A stretch of 64,000 nt of DNA from Fremontodendron californicum (Eukaryota; Streptophyta; Magnoliopsida; Malvales; Malvaceae). Below the pieces are notes generated by a model. The model had not been told where the DNA came from, made no database searches, and was given only the letters and a program-made list of their open reading frames with translations. The position numbers were made by a program, and so were the translations under genes. The stretch lies in NCBI GenBank assembly GCA_030761205.1, contig JAULJL010000035.1, positions 19,695,001 through 19,759,000 of the forward strand. The letters run 5' to 3'. Of the stretch, positions 1 to 12,426 are shown piece by piece (within the stretch, counting starts at the first letter, position 1; every line of letters begins with the position of its first letter).

Positions 1-2330
1 CATCAATATACCATTCAATCTTTAAGCATCAACAAGCCAACTAAGTAGCTTGAACCTTACCCAATTAATTTGGAACTGAAAGAAAAACAAAACTTGCAAC
101 CAACTTAAAGCTCCTTTGCCAATAGACATGTGTAGAGTGCTAGACTCTTTATTTTCAATGACCAGGATCTGACAACCTCAAATATATTTATATATATATA
201 AAAACTTAAAGCTCATTTGATCCGAAACCTTCACTTTCACTAACAAGTAATAATCAAAACCTTCACCTTTCTCCGTTTCAACTAAAACAGTTACCTAGCA
301 TAAACCTTTCCCTAAACCCTGTCAAATTATTAAATCAAATTTATTAATTAAAAAATTATTAAGAAAATTTTATTGTAAAAAAATTATAATATTTACATTT
401 TAAATAATTCACATGCAATGCACGTGCAAAAAATTATTATATATTCAATATTTAAGTATTCTAAACCAACCAAAAAACATGACATGAAATATTGTAAAAT
501 TAGAAATTAGCTCTATTTAATAAATATGTATGTACCGTAAGACATTATCTTAAATATGATGTAGTCGAGTCGAACCACAAACAGTAAAAAGTTCAATCTC
601 GACTAGAAACTCACGGCTCAAAGTTTAATCTAAGTTCGATGGAATTTCAGCTTTAAAGCTTGAGTTCGATTCGAGATAAAAATCAAATTACTCAAACTCG
701 CTCGATTAGGCTCGTTTACCTAGTAAAAATGAGTTCGATTCTCATGCTCGACTTCAAACTCGATTATTTGTGCTCGAGTTCGAATTGAGATTTTTTCAAT
801 ACTAATTAAAACTAATAAAAATGTATATTAAAATAAAAAACTCGATCAGGCTTGCAAGCTACTTGAATTGAGCATTAGATACTCAAATTTGACTCACTCG
901 ATAACTCGAGCTCGACTCGACAATGATTGAATCAAATTTAAATTTTTTCGAGTCGAACTCGAATAATTTGCAAGCGCAAATGTCTCGTTTACACCTCTAA
1001 TTACAAATAAGCTTCGACTGATTTGGTAATTTGTTCTTCTTTCTGTGTTTTTTTATTTATGTTAATCTTAATTTCTTATTTTTTTACTAAATAAAATAAA
1101 TTTAAATATAAGTGTATTATTACATGCTAGTCCAAAGGATTTTTTTTTTTTAATTTAACAGGCCTAAATTTTAAGATTTTGTTTAAGATTTTTAAATTAT
1201 ACAACTATTACAGTACTGTTAGAAAAAGAGAAAAAAAAAATAGTGAAAAACAGACTTCGCTTAAGCCACTTTGTAATTAATGAAAATGGATGTTATTTGG
1301 TAGTAAGAAAAGTCTGTTGCCTGAACACATACCATTATAAGAAGACAGATACTTATTACAAACAAAAAAAATTATATTATTATAATTTCAATTATAATTT
1401 TATTTAAAAAGGATATTTATTTTGGTAAATAAAAGTTATACAAATCGGAGTAATCATAACTTTTATGTTATACAAAACAAAAACAAAAAATCATCTATTT
1501 TACTCTTTTACTTGTATTCTCTGGTTTTTACATTTCTTTCATTTCCTAAAGTAAGCATGTTTACAAAACAAAAGATTGCATAAGCTCTTGTTTCATACCT
1601 AATGTTTTTTTATTGCTGCTCAATCTTGTTTCTTAATCATTAGGAGTACTTTTCCGGTTAGTTGGAGCATTACAAATGGTATATTACGAACTTTATTTAG
1701 CTTTTATTTCTTATATCCTGATAATTTGCTCTATTAATATTGATATTTTAGTCTTTACATATTGATTTATAATCCAAACAGTCGTGGAGTTTAGTATTTA
1801 TATGTGTGAAGCTGATTTTCTATATTTTATATTGAAATATGAACGACTAAATGAAACCATCATCAATGTTTGTTTATGTTTAGTAACAATTTTTTATTTA
1901 TATCTAGACTCATGTGGTTAGGACTGCAATTCGCAAATATGATTGTGTATATTGATCTAACTTTTGTAATAACCTTCTCTACAGACAAGAAGGTAATAAA
2001 TAGGTTTGTGTTTTTGATACTTGCATGTTTTATTATTTTGTTGACTCGTAATTATTTTAAACACCGAGAGCTACAAAATTACGAGGGCTAATAATGGAGG
2101 CAATAATAGTAGAAGGACTACTCGTTCCCATCCATCAATTCCAACAATATCGGGTGCCACAGGCTGAGATGATGGTGGTGATGATAGTGACAATGGTGAC
2201 GGTCGTAGACAACGAGTGTCAAATATATTTGACTATAAGTATGCAAATATTAAGAACACACAAAATTAACTTGTTAGAATGATAATGACGAACTAGCAAA
2301 TGAGATAAAATAAGCTTTTAGAAACTCATA
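1..2330. other. AT-rich intergenic DNA with old repeat debris
   Basis: I see no convincing gene here. The stretch at about 560-995 is rich in CTCGA/TCGAG-type words on both strands and ends with a motif like GTTTACACCTCTA. That is typical of the decayed ends of plant transposons, but I cannot delimit an element. The rest is AT-rich, with short open frames that look like chance. A motif ACATGCAATGCACGTGCA near 411-428 recurs in slightly changed form near 4358-4376. Confidence 0.5.
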
Positions 2331-3540
2331 ACATTTTAGGATAGAGCTTAACTCAGCTCATAGTAGATTGAGTAAGTTTAGCTCAGCTCAAAGAAGCTAG
2401 ACATCAGCTAGCTCAACTTAAGGGAGCTAGACACCAGTTAGGTGAATGACACTTAGGTGAATAACATTAAATACATGTGTCATCAATCAGATTGTGATAA
2501 GTGTCATCATTCAGTTGTGTGCCATAAAAAAATATTAAATTCATGTGTCACCAATCAGATTGTGATAAGTGTATCATTTAATTGTGTGCCATAAAAAGAA
2601 CACGCAAGAAACTGCCAAACATAACCTAAACATTATGGTGTTTCTAAATGGTTTCTTCCTTTTTATAGCTGAATCATCGTGTCCATTTGAAAAGTGATGA
2701 TTCTAAATGGTTGCTTCCTTTGAACTATTCATAGCAACTATTGGACCAAAACACAAAAGGCTTTTTGAAGGCTATAAATAGGGGAAGAATTCGTCCATTT
2801 AAAGTACAGAATCAAAACACAATAATGTGTCTGAAATTTTAAAAGTTAAAACTAAGCGAGTTAAGAGTTTTTTATTATTAGTGAGAAATCAAAAGAAACG
2901 AAAGGCTACAGCATTCTAGTTTGGTAATCAAGAAAGGTTGTGGAATTGTTCTTTAGAGTTGCTTTATCGAGTTGACTACAAGGCTTCCCAAATCACACGA
3001 TTGTGATTATTTTCTCATTCCACAAAAGAACATTGCATAGGAAGACAAGTAAGTATCAAACTCTTGCTCTTGTTTATGGATTTATCGAAATCTTTCAACG
3101 AGACACTCCATAGTGGATGCGGTTAGAGCGGTTCTAGCTCGCCTTGTTGATCAGATGTTCCTTGTCCTCTAACTCACTATTTGACGGTTGACAGGCGGCC
3201 GAGTACGCCTCTTTTTGAGGTGGACAATAGTGATAGTCGTGGACAGCGAGGCACTCCTCTAAGAGGTACAGTGGATGTGAGAGCGATTTGAACTCGTCTT
3301 GATAATCTACGACGAGATGTTCCTCATCCTTTAGCTCACGATTTGATGGTTGACACGCGATTGAGTTCGTCACTTTTGAGATTAACAATGGTGATGGTCG
3401 TGGACAGCGAGGCACTCCTGTAAGAGATACAATAGATTAGAGTCCGTACACGATAGTCACTGCAGTCGTCCCTTGCTCAGAGGGTAGGGAGCCCATCCTT
3501 GCGAAACGTCATTGGCCCAGTTCGCAAGTTTACATAGTTA
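2330..3540. repeat. Possible LTR-retrotransposon remnant with tandem repeats
   Basis: Two imperfect copies of a roughly 66-bp unit lie at about 2475-2600 (core TGTCATCAATCAGATTGTG). A TATA-like GGCTATAAATAGGGG near 2769-2783 is followed by a leader-like stretch without a gene. Two diverged copies of a roughly 160-bp unit lie at about 3148-3440, both containing the word GTGGACAGCGAGGCACTCCT. The TATA-plus-leader layout resembles the U3/R region of a plant LTR. I find no LTR pair, primer-binding site or pol domain, so the element type is inference. Confidence 0.35.
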
Positions 3541-4224
3541 GAAGAACTAAGTATTTTCTAAATCTTGTATTTCTTTTTCTCATTTGGAAGTAATCATGTA
3601 TTGTGGCAAGTGCTTTCCTAGTGATAATATCTTAATTTTCACAAGACTCATATAAATGAAATTAATTAATTAATTAATTATCATTATAATTGAATAATAA
3701 TCATTAATTAAGACAGGTTTGAGTGGTTATTAAGTATGCACTATTAGTGGAAATGCATGCTCATCGAATATTAATTGTATTTGTGCTCTCATATCAAACA
3801 TTCCACGTTTAATTAGTACTTCAATTACTATTCTAGAACAACCCAACTTGGACATATTTTCTCCTAATGCTAATACTAATGGTTAGCATATATTTAAGGT
3901 GTGAGGAACATTAGGGACAATAATTAATGATGTTACTTTATATAAATTAGAGACAAATATGTATATTTAATTATATGTCTTTTAGTAGATTCTCATTACA
4001 ATAGCCACTAGCAAACTTAATTTAGATTTGCATATTTTCATTAATATACAAAAGTAAAGAATTCAGCTGCTCAGGTGGACTGTTTTTATAAGTGTTTTAA
4101 TCAAATTCTTTCTATTGATCCTATACAGGTGACTTAGTTGTTATAGATTGTCTTTTCAAAACACTTAAATTGGATTACATTTCATTAAAAACAGGTCAAT
4201 TGTTTTATTTTTTAATGTCAAATT
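3541..4224. other. Intergenic, nothing recognised
   Basis: AT-rich DNA with scattered short repeats (for example a TTAA run near 3664-3680). I see no coding exon or delimited element. Confidence 0.5.
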
Positions 4225-4381
4225 AATGATATTGGTTATTTTAAAAGACGAATAATTGTTCTTTTCATTTACTACTACCGAATAAGTTGTTTGAGCAAAT
4301 ATGGTTTTCAAAGTAGTAAGTGATTAAGTAATAATAGACAAACATTGTACATTTTATTCACGTGCAATGCGCGTGTGCAAA

Positions 4382-4412
<31 letters not shown>

Positions 4413-5115
4413 CTAAATCAGTCACACAAAAAAATGTTGTACATTTTTGTTAAATTTTTTAAAATATAATATTTAAAAATAATGGAAATTAAATAGCTAA
4501 TCTTTAAAATATAATATTTAAAAATAGTGAAAATTAAATAGCTAAGAGAATCTTTTGCCGTGAATATATACCTAGCTACTTCATGATTTGAATTCTAAAA
4601 TTTTTGATATATTTTTTCCTTATCAATATATACTTAAGAAGATGATCATATGCATGTTTATCACTATCAAATTCACTTTTAAACTCTTTCACTAAAATTC
4701 ATCTAAATTCTTTATTTATTTTCACAATCATATTTTTTATTTATTAATTCACAAAATTATTATATATTTTATGTCTATAATCTGCACACTTTGAATTACT
4801 CTCTTAATTTAGTTATATCTCAATGAATAAAATTCTGCCGTTTGAAAAAACATAATGAAAGAGGTTAAATTCACTTCTACTTTTATATTATATAAGAGTT
4901 GTTATTCCATTCATTTTTCTTTATATACTCACCATATATATATATATATATATTTTCTACTATAATATATATTTGCATTAGTATTATTTCTTTTAAAAAC
5001 CAAGCAGCCTTCCTTTAAGATAATGAGAATTTTTTGTTAAAATTATTTTTTTAGAATGAATTATGAACCTTGTTTGTTTTTGTAATTACTACTACTTTTT
5101 GATGTTGTTGTTGCT
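4225..5115 (+). repeat. Left arm of an inverted duplication carrying a dead exon 1
   Basis: On the plus strand this arm matches the reverse complement of about 7000-7657, which is the promoter, exon 1 and part of intron 1 of the membrane-protein gene at 6205-7250. Shared words run in the same order: GATATTGGTTATTTTAAAA, AAGTTGTTTGAG, TTTTCAAAGTAGTAA, CTCTCTTAATTTAG, ATGAAAGAGGTTAAAT and AATTACTACTACTTTTTGATG. The exon-1 copy starts with ATG near 4824 but hits a TAA after about ten codons, so it is dead. This arm also carries a private insertion near 4356-4436, flanked by a repeated TTGTACATTTT, and a roughly 44-bp tandem duplication at about 4458-4545. Confidence 0.75.
4386..4411. repeat. (TA)n microsatellite
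   Basis: A run of TA dinucleotides inside the private insertion of the left inverted-repeat arm. Confidence 0.9.
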
Positions 5116-5453
5116 AGTCATTTTAAGTAAAGTTTCAGATTTTGTGAGAGATTGATGGTGGTTTATAAGTAGCTTTTCTTTTCAATATCTTTATTCAAAT
5201 TAAAATAGTAAAAAGTTTTTCAATTATGGAACTAGTAGAAATAAGTCCATTATTGATGATTTGATTTGCTATGAATATACATACATTTATATTCTATTGG
5301 TAGAGCTTTTCCTTTAATTAGATCATTCCAGTCTCAAGCCAAGCTTATTGCAGGTGTAACAATGTTGGTGAACTGTAAACAATGTTTTTCTCCTTTAGTA
5401 TTTATCTGAAACTAGTCTTTTCGTTGATTTTCTGTCTCATGAAATATTGATGT

Positions 5454-5861
5454 AGATTTCCCTGGAGTTATTCGTGTAGTTCCAAATAGAATCCAAATCT
5501 GCACACGAATAGAAGCTGGGATTTCCTACAAGTAAAGCCTCAAATTGCGGATGGGATTCTTTCAAAAAGCCATTCAAGCTTGGGGACTATCATTGGTGTC
5601 ATGGATACTGGTCAGCCTAGAAAATCTTTCTATACCTTTTTACTTCTCTCATTTTTTTTTTTTTTGTAAAAATTAAAAACCCCAAGCTATATAATTTTGT
5701 TGTTCTAGGAATTTGACAGTTTTCTTAATACATTTTGATGAAAAGGTATATGGCCAGAGTCTGAAAGCTTCAAAGATAAAGGCATGGAAAAGTTTCCATC
5801 TCGATGAAAAGGGATATATATGCCAGGAAGGAGAGACATTTAACCGTTCGCATTGTAATAG
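5454..5861 (+). pseudogene. Subtilisin-like serine protease (SBT) fragment, broken
   Basis: Two exon-like blocks match the end of the I9 propeptide and the start of the S8 catalytic domain of plant subtilases. Block one (about 5454-5610) begins DFPGVIRVVPNRI, shifts frame once near 5495, then continues RSWDFLQVKPQIADGIL and ends GTIIGVMDTG. That last motif holds the catalytic Asp and ends at a GT, where plant subtilases often have an intron. Block two (about 5749-5861) reads WPESESFKDKGMEKFPSR, has TGA where the family has Trp, shifts frame again, then reads CQEGETFNRSHCNR. The His and Ser parts of the triad are absent. It is a relic lying between the two arms of the inverted duplication. Confidence 0.85.
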
Positions 5862-6204
5862 GTATAGTTACTTTGATCGGTGCTCATACTGTGTATTTTT
5901 TCTAATCGACCTTTTTGCTATCCTTTATGAAATCAACTCCATAAATTATGTTGGAAAAACTCCATTATAATAATGATTCCAGAACCACAACCACAATCAT
6001 GCACCATTTGAATCATATATAGCGTAAATAAAACTTCCAAGCAATTTCTTGTTACAAGGCAATGAAAAAAAACACCTTGTAATTATCATAAAAAGCATAA
6101 TAAGAAACCTTAATCAATCGATATGAGAATGTTTTTAAAGCTAAAATATTATTGCTGGAACTCGACAACAAATCATAATTAAGCAAATGAAGCTGCTGCT
6201 AATT

Positions 6205-7250
6205 TCAAGCTATCTTTTCCTTTTCCTTTTCCTTTTCCTTTTCCTTTTCCTTTACCTTTACCTTTACCTTTTGTTCTTGTTGTTTTTGTTGTTGTTCTAG
6301 CATTTCCACTACGTCGGCTATAAGTTTGATACCTAGCCGTGCTGCTTCTTCTTGTTCAAGTCGAACATTAGTACATTTAAATCTATATCTTAAAACAGCA
6401 ATAAGCAGCACCAAATGTGCAATGCAGACAATGAATTCACTACGTCGCAAATTGACCACAATAATTTGCAATGCCACCTCCAACCAAGTGTCCCGGATGC
6501 TAATATCCCAATACTTGAATCGCAGTGCCATAAGCACACGAAGAAACACGGTGAAGAGTGATATCAAGGCATAACAATAATTAATATCTTCAACGTAGAG
6601 ATTCGACATTAGAGCAATACATAAGCCAGTCATCTCCATTGCACGTTTTTTTTTTGGTCCTAATCGACGAAAACGCTCAAAGGGTGCTCCATATTCATTT
6701 AAGTAGATTACAAGTAGTACATTAAACCAACCAATTGTTGTCGCTATGATGGTGGCAATAAAATCTTTAAAATCACCGGTCCAACCAATCATGTCCCATA
6801 ATTTCCAATGATACAAATTCAACAAATTTGAGATGCTATTGCTTGTTTGAAAAAAGAATAACTGGCTTAATATAAGTGAGTATACTCCTATCAAGCACCA
6901 ACAATTTCTCACAAAATCTGCATATAGATGAATAGAAATTAATTATGATTGATTTGCAAGAACAACATCAAAAAGTAGTAGTAATTACAAAAACAATCAA
7001 GCTTCATAATTCATTCTAAAAATTCTCAATTTTCATCATCGATCTTATGGGAAGGCTGCTTGGTTTTCAAGGAAACAATTAATGCAAATATATATTATAT
7101 ATAGTAGAAAAGATATATATGGTGAGTATATAAAGAACAATGCATTGAAGAGCAACTCTTGATATAATATAAATTAAAGTAGGAGTAGATTTAACCTCTT
7201 TCATCATGTTCTTCCGAACGCCCGGCTTTGGTACTTGCAGTTTTACTCAT
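6205..7250 (-). CDS. Unknown multi-pass membrane protein with Lys/Glu-repeat tail
   Basis: Two exons on the minus strand: 7250-7196 (ATG, ends AAGAG before GT) and 6917-6205 (after TATATGCAG). Phase is kept across the junction and gives 255 residues. The short N-terminus (MSKTASTKAGRSEEHDERD) is hydrophilic. Roughly residues 22-45, 70-90, 110-160 and 185-205 are hydrophobic and probably form membrane segments. A charged, Gln-rich C-terminus follows, then alternating Lys-Val and Lys-Glu pairs encoded by a CTTTTC/CTTTAC hexamer repeat. I do not recognise a named family. The second exon lies opposite a subtilase pseudogene, and the 5' end exists as an inverted copy at 4225-5115. The splice model is well supported; the function is unknown. 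Confidence 0.7.
6215..6270. repeat. Coding hexamer microsatellite (CTTTTC/CTTTAC)n
   Basis: About nine hexamer units lie in the last codons of the membrane-protein gene. On the coding strand they read AAGGAA (Lys-Glu) and AAGGTA (Lys-Val). Copy-number change keeps the frame, so tail length could vary between individuals. Confidence 0.9.
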
Positions 7251-7657
7251 GGGGATATACCTAAATTAAGAGAGTACTTCAAAGTGAATCTAATAAATAA
7301 AGATAAACAATGAGTTTAGATGAATTTTAGTGAAAGAGTTTAAAAGTGAGTGTGATAGTGATATTCTTAAGGATATATTGATAAAGATTTGATACAGCAA
7401 AGATTTTAGGATTCAAATCATCAAGTAGGTATATATTCACGGCAAAGCATCTTCCTAATCCTAACTACTTAATTTCCACTATTTTTAAATATTATTATAT
7501 TTTAAAGGTTTCAACTAAAATCTACAATATTTATCTATTATTATTTAATCATTTACTACTTTGAAAAACATATTAATTTACTCAAACAACTTACTGAGTA
7601 TTAGTGAAACAAAAGAACAATTAGTATTAATTTTAAAATAACCAATATCGTTATTTT
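7000..7657 (-). repeat. Right arm of the inverted duplication (live promoter and exon 1)
   Basis: The reverse complement of this stretch aligns with 4225-5115 over promoter, exon 1 and intron start. This copy keeps the intact ATG at 7250 and a GT donor, so it is taken as the functional arm. It has only one copy of the 44-bp unit that is doubled in the left arm. Confidence 0.75.
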
Positions 7658-8382
7658 TTTTCAAGAAAGATTATATATATATACATAACAACGATACAAA
7701 TTTCATATACATACTAAAATTTTACAACATAAAGAATAAATTTAAAAAAAAAAACTACAATTTATGTGTATGTAACCTTGTCTTTTTTTTTTTTTTTCTT
7801 TCAGATTTATTATGTTATTATGTACTAGCAACATTTTGCTAATTATTGATGTTATCAAAACTATATTCTCACTTAAATAAAAAAAAATAGTATAAAAATA
7901 AAATTATACTACCATTTATAAATAAGAATCAAGCTTATAAAATTCTCAGACAGATTATAATATGCTAAAAGCTTTAAATAAAAAAAAGATTATTTGTTCA
8001 ACACACACAGTACAAGACTTTTTATCAATGGGCTCAATTATTTTTTGGGCTTAAAAGTTGATTTCTCAAACAGAAGAATTGAGCTGACTCGATGACTCAT
8101 TGAACCTGAAGCGCGAGGCAGGGACAACACTATCGGCGTACGTTAGAGAGGTACAGAGTATTAAAGCTGAGAAAGAGAAAGCTTTCAGCTTTACTTGGGT
8201 GGAGAAACTGAGGGAGAAAGGCGGACATTTCTAAGCTGCTCTGCTCTCTCTCATTACACTCTTTCACCAACTGTTCTGTTTAACTAACGAACCCTCTTTC
8301 GAAGCTTTATTTTCGATTTTGCCCCTGCTTTTTCCTCTATCTCTCCTCTCATTGTCCATTCAAATTCTCTCTTCCTCTTCCA
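7658..8382. other. Intergenic DNA and BADC 5' leader
   Basis: AT-rich DNA to about 8050, then a CT-rich stretch (about 8220-8382) typical of a plant promoter and 5' untranslated leader in front of the BADC start codon. I see no clear TATA box. Confidence 0.45.
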
Positions 8383-11300
8383 ATGGCGTCCTCCGCTGCT
8401 CTCCGATCCTTTCACTGTAACTCTCTCTCTCCCTCTCATTTTCTCTTCTTAACGTTTATATCTGTTGTTTGATTGAGTTTTGTTTGGTTTTATTGGAAAT
8501 AAAAAGAGAAAAGAAACGATAAGAGAGTTTATAGATGTTTCCAATCGCTGACATTTCTGCATCGTTTTTCAGTGTTTTTTACCTGTTTCGGGATCTAGTA
8601 ATTATCTTTCTTTCTTTTCTTTTCTTTTCTTTTTTTGTTGTAATTTTGACAATTTGTTGTAAATTATAGAGGTTTCGACGTTGAGATATTTGAAATTAGC
8701 TAAAAAATGCAGAGATCTGTCTTTAGTTTCTTCATTTACTTATTTCTTTTATGCTGTGATTATCAATTGAGAATGTTAATCTAGCTAAGTATGTGAATCT
8801 ATGTATTTTTCATAAAAATAGAGTTTTTACTGTTGAATGTTGATATTATTTGTATAAAAGTTTCGATTTTTGAGATCATGCTTGGTTCGTTCTTCAATAA
8901 TCAATACTCCAAAAAGAAAAAGAAATGAAGATATCTTTGGGAGTTTGTATTGGAAGCTAATTTCGGTAGTTCTTCTAAAAATGTCTTATTTTTCATTTCT
9001 TTATTTAGGTAGATTGAAATATAAGATTGGCACATTATCCTATTCTAAAGGTTTTTCTTTTTTAATTTTGGAAGACTTTGTTTGGAAAAGTCAGAAATGA
9101 GCTCTTTCATTGATTGCTTATGCTGTGGAACGATGAGGTTTAATGTTTAAGTGTATTTTGTAAATGTTTTTATATAAAATTTTAGCTTTCCAATTGCCCA
9201 ATGCCTTCCCTCGATGAAAAAAGAGAGGAAAAACTGAAAGAGAAAAAGAAAGTGTTGAATGTCATTCTTAAAATGCCAAGTGAAACTATGTATTCCTCTA
9301 ACTGTCGCGCAACAGAATAGATGGATATTGAACAGTTTCAGCATTAGGAATGTTTATTCCTTGGTTTCTGGAGTTTTTTAGTTGAGATACTTGATAAAAT
9401 CATGTTTCTTCTATTGCAAATATTTTGGGATATCCTTGTACAGATAACATGATCTGCTATTGGCTTATCTGGTATTTTGTTGGCATCCATTTCTTATTAT
9501 ATAATTGTTAAATTTCTTTAAATTAGCAAAGTATGGTTGCGAGTATGTAACTTTATGAATTTAAATTTTGCATATATGGCTTTATTTTCCATTGAAAGCT
9601 CATATGTTGTTATTAAAATTTTAGATTCTGTAGGTGCTGTTTCACAAGCACATTGCTCACTTGAAAGGCCTGTTACCGTTCATATGTATTCCGGCTGCTG
9701 GCCTACTTCAAGAAAATCATGTGTCTCAGGCTTGATATTTGGCCGGAAGAACAATTCTTCTACAAAACAAAACGTAACTCTAATATCATGTGTGAAGACA
9801 CCTGAAGCTACTGTAACAGCCGAGTCAAATGGTGAGTTTATATTGGCTTCTGATTATAAATTTATCTGATGGCCCTTGTTTTCATAAAATTTGTTAAGTA
9901 TAGTTTAACTGCAATTGAACCATGGCACGGTGCTAAAACTAATCACTGTTGCATTTGGGTTTCCCTTCCGTTCAGACTTGGCTTTTCACTTGTTACTGAT
10001 TTTATACTGGTTGTAAAAAGCAAAATTACTTTTTTTATTCTTTTAAATACCGAAAGCAAGATGTTTTTCTGATTTTTTAAATCTATTATGAATTACATTA
10101 TAGCCTTGGCATTTTGTCTGGTTTTGTATGCTAAAAGTTGTTAATTATGGGTGCCACATTTCCATCAGGTAGCACCACACAAGGTTCATTGGAGAAGAAA
10201 ACTTCACGAAATGCAACTTTTCCAAATGGATTTGAGGTGATAATTAAATCTTCAAATTGAGTGTCTTTTCCATTCTTGCTTGTCATTGCTCACTTCTTTT
10301 TGAGAAGAGTTTGGTGCTATAAAAATGATATATAATGTTTTCTTTTCCGTGATTGCATTTATTTTTTCAAGTTGGGTTATCATTGTTTCTTACATTCTAA
10401 ACAACTTGATTGATGTTGTTTAGCTTAATATTGGTATCTGCCTCATTTGGAGCAAAAAATTAGTAACAGTGCTAGGATTTAAACAAACTTTGTGACTGCA
10501 ACGCTAATTTTCAAGTATTTTATGTTTTGAACATTACCAAAACCACTCACCTTCGAGGCAATGCTTCAGGTGCCCTGAAAATCTACTAAACAGAATTTCT
10601 CTAAATCAAGTATTCTGTTTTGGGAATGCTTATTTCTGTCTTTATGTTGCTTTTATGTAGTTTCTACCTATGGCTGTTTTCTTCTTGATGAGTCTTCTTT
10701 TGACCTTTTTTCTTATTGTTATCATTCATTCATTGTACCTTTTGCTCCTTTCATATTGATCTAACAAAAATTTCTTTCTTTTGATTCTAATTGGCTAGAT
10801 AATTAACATATTAATTGCTTAAACTGTCAGGCATTGGTATTGGAGGTGTGTGATGAGACTGAGGTTGCTGAGCTGAAAATGAAGGTAATCAAAAGAATTC
10901 CTTTCCTTTATTTATATATATTCTTTTCCACTCTTTCTTTTCGATAATCTACCGCCTTCCTTACTTCCTTTTCTCTTGTCATGTGATATACTTGCATGCT
11001 TCTGCTAAACTTATTCTCACAAGTCACAACTCAGTGATTAACCTGAAAATTTCCTGTAAAGATGTCTCAGCACTTGTGTGAAAATCATAATTGTTGAAAC
11101 CTTCCATGTTGATCATGGAATGAATGTAATGCAGCTAGCCATCTACAGGATTTTAGTTCCTTTTAAGAATGTTGCATTTTCCCACAAATATATATATATA
11201 TATATTTTTTCTTCTAATCAGCTCTCTATTGCTTTGTAACAGATTGGAGACTTCGAAATGCATCTGAAGCGGAATGTTGGTGCCACTAAAGCTCCCTTGT

Positions 11301-12426
11301 CCAACATTTCGCCTACAACAGCTCCACCAATCCCCACTAAACCAATGAACGAATCAGCTGCTGTTACCCCACCTCCGTCACCACCAAAACCTTCCTCAGA
11401 GAAGCCTACTCCGTTTAAAAATGTCGCCTTTGGGAAGTCATCCAAGTTAGCTGCCTTGGAAGCTTCTGGATCTAATAATTATGTTCTAGTACCTTCTCCA
11501 ATTGTATGTGCTTTTTATCAAGAACAAGGGCTATGATCACTTTTTTATTTCTTTGGAACACTGTCTTTATAACTAGCATCATTTTACTACAGGTTGGCAC
11601 ATTCCGAAGGGGTAGAACAGTGAAAGGAAAGAAGCAACCTCCTATCTGCAAGGAGGTATAAATTTCTTTCTGATTGCAAATTGGAGATTTGTCAAATTGT
11701 TAGCCTATCTATATTCTAAATTTTCTTATTTCCATGTATTTCAAGTTCTTTTATCTGTCAAGGTGTCAAATATTTGTTACCTGCACAAAAGCTTATCTGC
11801 TGGCTCTAAATTATAAGAGATACTGATATCCTTTCCCCAAAAGGATTAATGTAGTAAGTTTTTCCTTGCAGGGTGATTTGATCAAGGAAGGACAAGTGAT
11901 TGGATTCTTGGATCAATTTGGCACTGAACTTCCGGTTAAGGTCAGTGCAAATTATTTCCATTTGTTAGTTATAGTTTTGTTATTTTTTTAAGTAGGTGTT
12001 TAATGGTGTGTGTTATTGATTTGTTGAACAGTCGGATGTTGCTGGAGAAGTCTTAAAACTCCTCTTTGCTGATGGAGGTATAACTTTATCTGCATTTCAT
12101 ATCTATTTCTATGTCTTAATGTCTAAGAGTCCCTTTATAATCGAGAAGATCTATGGGGTTTTGGTTTGATGCAATGCCACATGCATAATTACTGGAGACT
12201 AGATTAAAGTTAATTTGCATTATGGCAAACAATGGGTGATGCCAGAGAAGCATAAACCTAAACCTGGACTATTGTAACAATTGCTTTAATTCTTAAAATA
12301 TTCTGGATGGTTCTACAACAAGTCTGATAAATGAACTCTGCCTTTGTTTCGACTGTGTATACAGATGCCGTTGGGTACGGAGACCCTCTTATTGCAGTCT
12401 TGCCATCATTTCATGACATCAAGTGA
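8383..12426 (+). CDS. BADC: BADC: biotin-attachment-domain protein of plastid acetyl-CoA carboxylase
   Basis: Nine exons: 8383-8416, 9625-9831, 10169-10236, 10831-10884, 11243-11503, 11593-11655, 11872-11940, 12032-12077, 12365-12426; 287 residues. The N-terminus MASSAALRSFH followed by a Ser/Thr-rich stretch suits a plastid transit peptide. The middle has a Pro/Ala/Ser linker (PTTAPPIPTKP, VTPPPSPPKP), and a biotinyl/lipoyl fold follows (VGTFRRGRTVKGKKQPPICKEGDLIKEG). Where true BCCP carries the biotinylated EAMKLMN, this protein reads FLDQFGTELPVK, so it cannot be biotinylated. BADC proteins are known to replace BCCP in the heteromeric carboxylase and restrain fatty-acid synthesis. Exon 1 is very short, and its splice to exon 2 is the least certain junction, because GTAG|GTGC is an alternative acceptor. 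Confidence 0.9.
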
